Assembly (NCBI GenBank): GCA_002315685.1
Contig: DCHX01000025.1
Span: 1-8,775 of the forward strand
DNA: 8,775 nucleotides
Source of the DNA: Ruminococcaceae bacterium UBA1741
Lineage (GTDB): Bacteria; Bacillota; Clostridia; Oscillospirales; Acutalibacteraceae
Direction of reading: 5' to 3'
Shown here piece by piece: positions 4,726-8,775 of the stretch (position 1 is its first letter; the number at the start of each line of letters is the position of its first letter). Position numbers and translations under genes: made by a program. The notes beneath the pieces are model-generated. The model was not told where the DNA came from. It saw only the letters and a list, made by a program, of their open reading frames with translations, and made no database searches.

Positions 4726-5436
4726 ATGAAATTTATTAAAGTAAAAAGCTATGAAGAAATGAGTCGACAAGCCGCTAATATTATTTCGGCACAGGTAATT
4801 CTGAAACCAAACTGCGTTTTAGGTCTTGCTACCGGCTCTACGCCTATCGGTACATACAAGCAGTTAATTGAATGGTATAAAAAAGGCGATATTGATTTTT
4901 CAAACACTCTATCTGTCAACCTTGATGAGTATGTAGGGCTTGATTCAAATAACGACCAAAGCTACCGTTATTTTATGGAGAACAACTTTTTTAAGGGCAT
5001 TAACATTAAAGCCCAAAACACCTATGTTCCTTGCGGTATTGCAAAGGATTTAGACAAAGAGTGTAAGGAATACGACGAGAATATTAAAAAACTCGGCGGA
5101 ATTGATTTACAACTATTGGGTATAGGCATTGACGGACATATCGGATTTAACGAGCCTGCCGACTCTTTTGAAAAAAATACCCATATCGTTGATTTGCACG
5201 AATCCACTATCGAGGCAAATTCAAGATTTTTCGCTGACATTGCCGATGTTCCGAAAAAGGCGATAACTATGGGTATGGTTTCAATAATGCAGGCTAAAAG
5301 AATATTGCTTATCGCAAACGGCAAGAATAAAGAGGATATTCTCAACAAGGCACTTTTCGGACCTATCACACCGAAAATACCTGCTTCGATATTACAGCTT
5401 CATCCCGATATTACGGTTATTTACAGTGAGGCATAA
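4726..5436 (+). CDS. nagB: Glucosamine-6-phosphate deaminase
   Basis: The enzyme converts glucosamine-6-phosphate and water to fructose-6-phosphate and ammonia in the cytoplasm, the last step of GlcNAc use. I choose the ATG at 4726 (MKFIKVKSYEEM) because GAGGGTGA lies 7 bases before it; an in-frame ATG at 4696 would place ten unrelated residues ahead of the conserved start. The length of 236 residues fits the short Firmicutes NagB form (the E. coli enzyme has 266 and a C-terminal allosteric extension). Motifs: GLATGST (33-39) for phosphate binding, LDEY with Asp67 as the general base, and DGHIGFNEP with Asp136, His138 and Glu143, matching Asp72, Asp141, His143 and Glu148 of E. coli. First gene of the nag operon, 152 bp before the kinase gene. 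Confidence 0.95.
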   Translation: MKFIKVKSYEEMSRQAANIISAQVILKPNCVLGLATGSTPIGTYKQLIEWYKKGDIDFSNTLSVNLDEYVGLDSNNDQSYRYFMENNFFKGINIKAQNTYVPCGIAKDLDKECKEYDENIKKLGGIDLQLLGIGIDGHIGFNEPADSFEKNTHIVDLHESTIEANSRFFADIADVPKKAITMGMVSIMQAKRILLIANGKNKEDILNKALFGPITPKIPASILQLHPDITVIYSEA

Positions 5437-5462
5437 GTTTGAAAGATAAATCTTCCAAACTT
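5435..5462 (+). other. Hairpin directly after nagB
   Basis: AAGTTTG (5435-5441) pairs with CAAACTT (5456-5462), extended inward by AAGA/TCTT across one A-C mismatch to a TAAA loop. It begins in the nagB stop codon. The bases after it are A-rich, not T-rich, so it is not a regular terminator on the plus strand; it may protect the 3' end of nagB. Confidence 0.5.
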
Positions 5463-5477
5463 AAAAAATTATAACGC

Positions 5478-5519
5478 GCCGTTTTTCTCGCCTCTTACGA
5501 GGCAACCGAAAAACATGGC
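5478..5519 (+). other. Two-part hairpin between nagB and the kinase gene
   Basis: GCC (5478-5480) with GGC (5517-5519) and GTTTTTC (5481-5487) with GAAAAAC (5508-5514) form an outer stem with a 2-nt bulge. An inner hairpin GCCTC/GAGGC (5490-5503, loop TTAC) sits on top. It is separated by only one base from the 19-bp inverted repeat that follows. Confidence 0.55.
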
Positions 5520-5520
5520 A

Positions 5521-5588
5521 TTTTATGACCATTCCTTTCGTTGGTCGTTTGTGCCTAAAAGCGAAAGCGGAAAGGAATGGTCATAAAA
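5521..5588 (+). promoter_or_regulatory. 19-bp inverted repeat sequestering the kinase RBS
   Basis: TTTTATGACCATTCCTTTC (5521-5539) is perfectly complementary to 5570-5588, with a 30-nt loop. The 3' arm contains the Shine-Dalgarno sequence GAAAGGA (5570-5576) and ends at the base before the kinase ATG at 5589. In the folded mRNA the RBS is fully double-stranded. Translation would then need unfolding, for instance by ribosomes, a protein or RNA processing in the loop. Alternatively it is the end of an inserted repeat that has supplied the RBS. Confidence 0.65.
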
Positions 5589-6536
5589 ATGTATAAATTA
5601 GGTATAGATTTAGGCGGAACAAATATAGCCATCGGTGTAGTTGACGAAAAAAACAATATTGTTTCTAAAATAAGTATTGCTACGCTTTTACCCGATACGC
5701 CGAAAAATATTGTGGGTAGGATTTTTGATGCGTCAAAAAAATGTCTTTTGAAGGCAAATCTTGACATTAAGGACATAGACAGTATAGGAATAGGCTCTCC
5801 CGGTGCCGTTGACAGCAACAAAGGCGTTGTGCTTTTTGCCAATAATTTAGGCTTCAAAGATGTCAAACTCGGAGAGTTGTTGTCAGAACAGTTCGGAAAG
5901 ACCGTTTATTGCGAAAATGATGCTAATGCTGCGGCATTCGGCGAATATTTAGCTACCGACGGCACTGCCGATACTATCGTTGCGATTACACTCGGAACAG
6001 GTATCGGAGGCGGTGTTATTATCGACAGAAAGCTCTATTCGGGAAATAGATTCTCGGGCGGAGAGCTTGGACATATGGTAATAAATTTTGACGGAATACC
6101 GTGTAGTTGCGGAAGAAAGGGATGCTTTGAGGCTTATGCTTCGGCTTCGGCATTAGTAAGGCAAACAAAAGAAGCTATGCAGAATAATCTTCAAAGTAAA
6201 ATGTGGCAGCTTTGCGACGGTACATTAGATAATGTTTCGGGCAAAACCGCCTTTGACGGTTTAAGGCTCGGCGACGAGGTTGCAAAAGAGGTTGTAGAAC
6301 AGTATTGCGACTATGTTTCGATAGGTTTGGTTGATATTATCAACACCTTTGGTCCTGCAATTATTTGTTTGGGCGGCGGTATCTCGAAAGAGGGAGAAGC
6401 CCTTTTAGAGCCGGTTAGGCGTCATATTGAAATGAATAAGCCTATCAACTGCCAAACGACCGTTTGTATTGCGAAGCTTAACAATGATGCCGGAATAATC
6501 GGTGCCGCAAATTTAGATATACTCAAAAAAATGTAA
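5589..6536 (+). CDS. nagK: ROK-family sugar kinase, probably N-acetylglucosamine kinase
   Basis: ATP-dependent hexose kinase of the ROK family; next to nagA and nagB its likely substrate is GlcNAc, giving GlcNAc-6-phosphate. Specificity is inferred from context, and glucose remains possible. The start at 5589 gives 315 residues opening MYKLGIDLGGTN, as ROK kinases usually do; an in-frame ATG at 5577 would add four residues but has no spacing from the RBS. Motifs: DLGGTN (7-12) for phosphate binding, END (109-111) with Asp111 the catalytic base, GTGIGGG (136-142), EXGH (159-162), and the zinc site formed by His162 with Cys172, Cys174 and Cys179. Length is normal. Second gene of the operon, 26 bp before nagA. 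Its RBS is buried in a 19-bp stem. Confidence 0.88.
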   Translation: MYKLGIDLGGTNIAIGVVDEKNNIVSKISIATLLPDTPKNIVGRIFDASKKCLLKANLDIKDIDSIGIGSPGAVDSNKGVVLFANNLGFKDVKLGELLSEQFGKTVYCENDANAAAFGEYLATDGTADTIVAITLGTGIGGGVIIDRKLYSGNRFSGGELGHMVINFDGIPCSCGRKGCFEAYASASALVRQTKEAMQNNLQSKMWQLCDGTLDNVSGKTAFDGLRLGDEVAKEVVEQYCDYVSIGLVDIINTFGPAIICLGGGISKEGEALLEPVRRHIEMNKPINCQTTVCIAKLNNDAGIIGAANLDILKKM

Positions 6537-6562
6537 TCGTTTATTATGGAGATTATTATTAT

Positions 6563-7627
6563 ATGATTATTAAAAATGCGTTACTTAACGGCGAAATTAA
6601 AAATATAATAATTGAAAACGGTGTTATTACCGATATTACCGATAAACCGACAAACGAAGATGCGATAGATGTCGGCGGAAAAGAGGCCATTGCGGGACTT
6701 ATAGATGTTCACACTCACGGAATTTTAGGTTTTGATACTATGGATGCCGATTTTGAAGTGATGTGCGAAAGCTATGCAAAATTCGGTACTACTTCGTTTT
6801 TGCCTACAACTATGACTATGGGCTATGACGACCTATTAAAAGTAACTAATGCCAAAACCGATTTTGACGGTGCGAATATTTTGGGATTTCATTTTGAAGG
6901 GCCGTACATTTCTTCGAAATATAAGGGTGCGCAAGACGAAAAAAATATTAAAATTCCTAATATTAAAGAATTTTCGCAATTTAAGAATGTAAAAATGATA
7001 ACGGTAGCACCCGAGGTAGAAAACGGACTTCAATTTATAAGCGAGGTTTCAAAAGAAACCGTTGTATCCATAGGTCATACCGAATGTGATTACGATACCG
7101 CAATAAAGGCTATTGAGTGCGGTGCTTTTTGCCTGACACATACATTTAATGCTATGCCTCCGCTTCATCATAGAGCGCCGGGACCTATCGGTGCCGGGGT
7201 TGAAAAGCATATTTATGCTCAAATAATTTGTGATGGACTTCATATAAATAAGGGTGCGATTATTTCGGCGTATAAAATGTTCGGTGCCGATAGAATGTGT
7301 TTAATCAGCGACAGTATAAGACCTGCAAAGCTGAATGACGGGGAATACGAGTCGGGCGGTTTGCCTGTTTTTGTTAAGGATAATTCCATTAGACTTAAAG
7401 ACGGCACATTGGCGGGAAGCCACGCTTGTCTTTTTGACTGCGTTAAGAAAGCAATTGAATTCGGAATACCGAGAGAAGATGCCATCAAAATGGCTACCGA
7501 AACACCCGCAAGGCTTTTAGGTATAAAAAAAGGAAAAATCGAAATCGGCTATGATGCGGATATACTTATTCTTGATAACGATATGAATATAAATAAGATA
7601 ATTATCGGCGGAAAAGCTTTTTTGTGA
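6563..7627 (+). CDS. nagA: N-acetylglucosamine-6-phosphate deacetylase
   Basis: The enzyme hydrolyses GlcNAc-6-phosphate to glucosamine-6-phosphate and acetate in the cytoplasm, feeding NagB and also cell-wall sugar synthesis. The product has 354 residues, somewhat shorter than the E. coli enzyme (382). It has the amidohydrolase TIM-barrel motifs in order: HTHG (50-53), FHFEGPY (109-115) with the metal ligand Glu112, GHT with His172, LTHTFNAM (191-198) with His193, CDGLH (223-227), and SDS with Asp250 as the catalytic acid/base. The beta-sandwich closes with GYDADILILD (329-338). The start follows GGAG at 6548-6551. Third and last gene of the operon, 17 bp before a strong terminator. No transporter or regulator of the pathway is in view. 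Confidence 0.95.
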   Translation: MIIKNALLNGEIKNIIIENGVITDITDKPTNEDAIDVGGKEAIAGLIDVHTHGILGFDTMDADFEVMCESYAKFGTTSFLPTTMTMGYDDLLKVTNAKTDFDGANILGFHFEGPYISSKYKGAQDEKNIKIPNIKEFSQFKNVKMITVAPEVENGLQFISEVSKETVVSIGHTECDYDTAIKAIECGAFCLTHTFNAMPPLHHRAPGPIGAGVEKHIYAQIICDGLHINKGAIISAYKMFGADRMCLISDSIRPAKLNDGEYESGGLPVFVKDNSIRLKDGTLAGSHACLFDCVKKAIEFGIPREDAIKMATETPARLLGIKKGKIEIGYDADILILDNDMNINKIIIGGKAFL

Positions 7628-7644
7628 TTTAATAAACATAATAT

Positions 7645-7682
7645 AAAAATCCGAAAACCTCTAATTGGTTTTCGGATTTTTT
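7645..7682. terminator. Bidirectional terminator between nagA and kptA
   Basis: AAAAATCCGAAAACC (7645-7659) pairs perfectly with 7667-7681 over 15 bp around a 7-nt loop (TCTAATT). T-runs at the 3' end on both strands make it work for the nag operon from the left and for the fic-kptA operon from the right, whose last stop is at 7715. Confidence 0.9.
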
Positions 7683-7714
7683 GCTGTAAAAAAGTGCGCA
7701 ATAGTTACATTAGC

Positions 7715-8260
7715 CTACCGCGGCATTGTCGGGATATTTTTTAAGTATTTAGCCGGAACTTTCTCGGTTAGCCATACGCCGTTTGCGGATAAATAAAACT
7801 TATAACCGTTGGCTATCATTTTTGAAGCATCAACCTGATAAACAATCGGCTTTCCGTGCCTTGCCCCCACCTTAACGGCAGTATCTATGTCTAACGAAAG
7901 ATGAACATACAGTCTTGATTTCGGGATTAAGCCTTGCATTTGGATTGAAGAAACATATTTTTCTCCCGTTCCGTGATACAGTGTATCGGGCGGTATTTTT
8001 TCTTCAAGCTCAACATCAACCGAAACGGAGTGTCCTTGATTTGCACGGATAAGTGTTTTATCTTCGTTGAAGGAATACCTCATTTTTTCATCGGTCAAGA
8101 CAATTTCTTCTAACATATCCATAGAAAACGGCTGAGTTTTTGAAATACCTGCTATTAAATCGTCAACATTTGCCCAACCGTGTTCATCAAGCGTAATACC
8201 GATTTCTTCCGGCTTATGGCGCAGAATTAAACTCAAAAATTTGCTTGTATCTTTTAGCAT
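7715..8260 (-). CDS. kptA: RNA 2'-phosphotransferase (Tpt1/KptA family)
   Basis: The family transfers an internal RNA 2'-phosphate to NAD+, giving ADP-ribose 1'',2''-cyclic phosphate; some members also ADP-ribosylate 5'-phosphate ends of RNA or DNA. The product has 181 residues, the full family length. An N-terminal winged-helix-like lobe (1-75) opens SKFLSLILRH with Arg14 and His15, then RANQGHS (72-78) with Arg72. The NAD-binding lobe has LYHGT (94-98), VHLS (119-122), GARHG (132-136) with Arg134, and VWLTEKVP (162-169). All four expected catalytic positions (Arg, His, Arg, Arg) are present. The start follows GGGAG. Its ATG overlaps the stop of the upstream Fic gene as ATGCTAA, pointing to coupled translation. 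Most bacteria have no known substrate for this enzyme, so the physiological role is open. Confidence 0.93.
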   Translation of the reverse strand: MLKDTSKFLSLILRHKPEEIGITLDEHGWANVDDLIAGISKTQPFSMDMLEEIVLTDEKMRYSFNEDKTLIRANQGHSVSVDVELEEKIPPDTLYHGTGEKYVSSIQMQGLIPKSRLYVHLSLDIDTAVKVGARHGKPIVYQVDASKMIANGYKFYLSANGVWLTEKVPAKYLKNIPTMPR

Positions 8261-8775
8261 TTTTCTCCCAACACCCTCAAATAATCGTCGAGTCGTTCGC
8301 TTACATATCCTGCGACAAGTTCGGTCATTTTATTTGCGTTGCCGCCAAGATAGTATTCATCAAAAGCATCGTAATACTTTTTGCGTTCGGCAAACTTAAC
8401 ATTGATAGGCGGATAGCCGTTTCTTATTAAATCAAGATTTAGTATAAGTCGGCCTGTTCTGCCGTTGCCGTCAATGAACGGGTGAATGCCCTCAAATTCC
8501 AAGTGGAAACGTGCAATTCTTTCAATAGGATTCATCGTTTCTTTCCTTTTTTCGTTTTCAAGAAGAAGATCGGTCAGTTTTGGTTCTATAAGGTATGGTT
8601 GAACCGGTTCGGTGTATGCTCCCATGATACGCACGGGAATTTTACGAAATACACCTTTATCTTCGGGCCTGTCAATCAAAACGAGAGAATGGATTTGCTT
8701 GATAACACTCTCCGAAAGGGGCAATTCTTTTGATGCAATATCAAGCACGAACATAAAAGCATCACGGTGTCCGAT
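8254..8775 (-). CDS. Fic-domain protein (AMP-transferase type), 5' end outside the window
   Basis: The reading frame is open to the window edge; the visible part has 173 residues beginning IGHRDAFMFVLDIASK, so the internal ATG at 8754 is not the true start. The Fic motif is complete: HPFIDGNGRTGR (8484-8449), with the catalytic His, the Asp of the anion site, and both arginines. PVRIMGAY and a PYLIEPKLTDLL segment before it match the beta-hairpin flap region. Fic proteins transfer AMP (sometimes other nucleotides) to a hydroxyl side chain of a target protein. The N-terminal part, where a class II inhibitory helix with an S/T-x-x-x-E-G/N motif would be expected, is not in view, so its autoinhibition cannot be judged. 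It overlaps kptA by 7 bases and is upstream of it in the same operon. Confidence 0.92.
   Translation of the reverse strand: MGHRDAFMFVLDIASKELPLSESVIKQIHSLVLIDRPEDKGVFRKIPVRIMGAYTEPVQPYLIEPKLTDLLLENEKRKETMNPIERIARFHLEFEGIHPFIDGNGRTGRLILNLDLIRNGYPPINVKFAERKKYYDAFDEYYLGGNANKMTELVAGYVSERLDDYLRVLGEKC

Noticed and set aside
5577..5588. Alternative kinase start at ATG 5577
   Set aside because: It directly abuts AAAGGA with no spacer and adds MVIK before the usual ROK N-terminus; 5589 fits the family better, although its spacing to the RBS is slightly long.

Overview
The window is AT-rich DNA with clear AGGAG-type ribosome binding sites, consensus sigma-A promoters and many hairpin-rich intergenic repeats. 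Protein types and gene style suggest a low-GC member of the Clostridia (gut Oscillospiraceae/Ruminococcaceae-like). That assignment is an inference; no marker gene is present.

Region 1, about 1-3876, looks like one end of an integrated mobile element (ICE or prophage type, possibly decayed). It holds a small accessory protein of unknown function (80-481). A leftward early operon follows: a 68-aa Cro-like HTH protein (1311-1105), a 56-aa protein (1115-945), and a membrane-anchored protein whose C-terminal 3D domain is cut short (940-614). Opposite them lie a 155-aa XRE/cI-like repressor (1561-2028) and a 513-aa large serine recombinase (2335-3876). The two regulators are separated by a 249-bp control region with two near-consensus promoters that face each other and a set of TCGAA sites around both -35 boxes. 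A second cluster, eight TGTTACA/TGTAACA heptamers, lies upstream of the recombinase.

Region 2, 3877-4725, has no convincing intact gene but is dense in structure. It contains the recombinase terminator (which is also coding), an array of small hairpins separated by TGATG and then by its complement CATCA, a probable small gene broken by two frameshifts, a GTAGGG/CCCTAC-bounded two-hairpin repeat, a pair of 17-bp direct repeats, an intrinsic terminator, and the promoter and leader of the next operon.

Region 3, 4726-7627, is a chromosomal operon for N-acetylglucosamine use: nagB, a ROK-family sugar kinase (probably the GlcNAc kinase) and nagA. Together they can take cytoplasmic GlcNAc to GlcNAc-6-P, GlcN-6-P and fructose-6-P plus ammonia, which implies non-PTS uptake. 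The nagB-kinase gap carries two large hairpins; the second, a 19-bp perfect inverted repeat, buries the kinase Shine-Dalgarno sequence. The operon ends at a strong bidirectional terminator (7645-7682).

Region 4, 7715-8775, is on the minus strand: a Fic-domain protein (5' end outside the window) whose stop overlaps the start of kptA (RNA 2'-phosphotransferase) as ATGCTAA. This is a tight, probably translationally coupled pair of an AMP-transferase-type enzyme and an NAD-dependent RNA-end enzyme.

The items most worth a second look are the face-to-face promoter switch, the TGATG/CATCA hairpin array, the heptamer cluster upstream of the recombinase, the sequestered kinase ribosome binding site and the fic-kptA pair.
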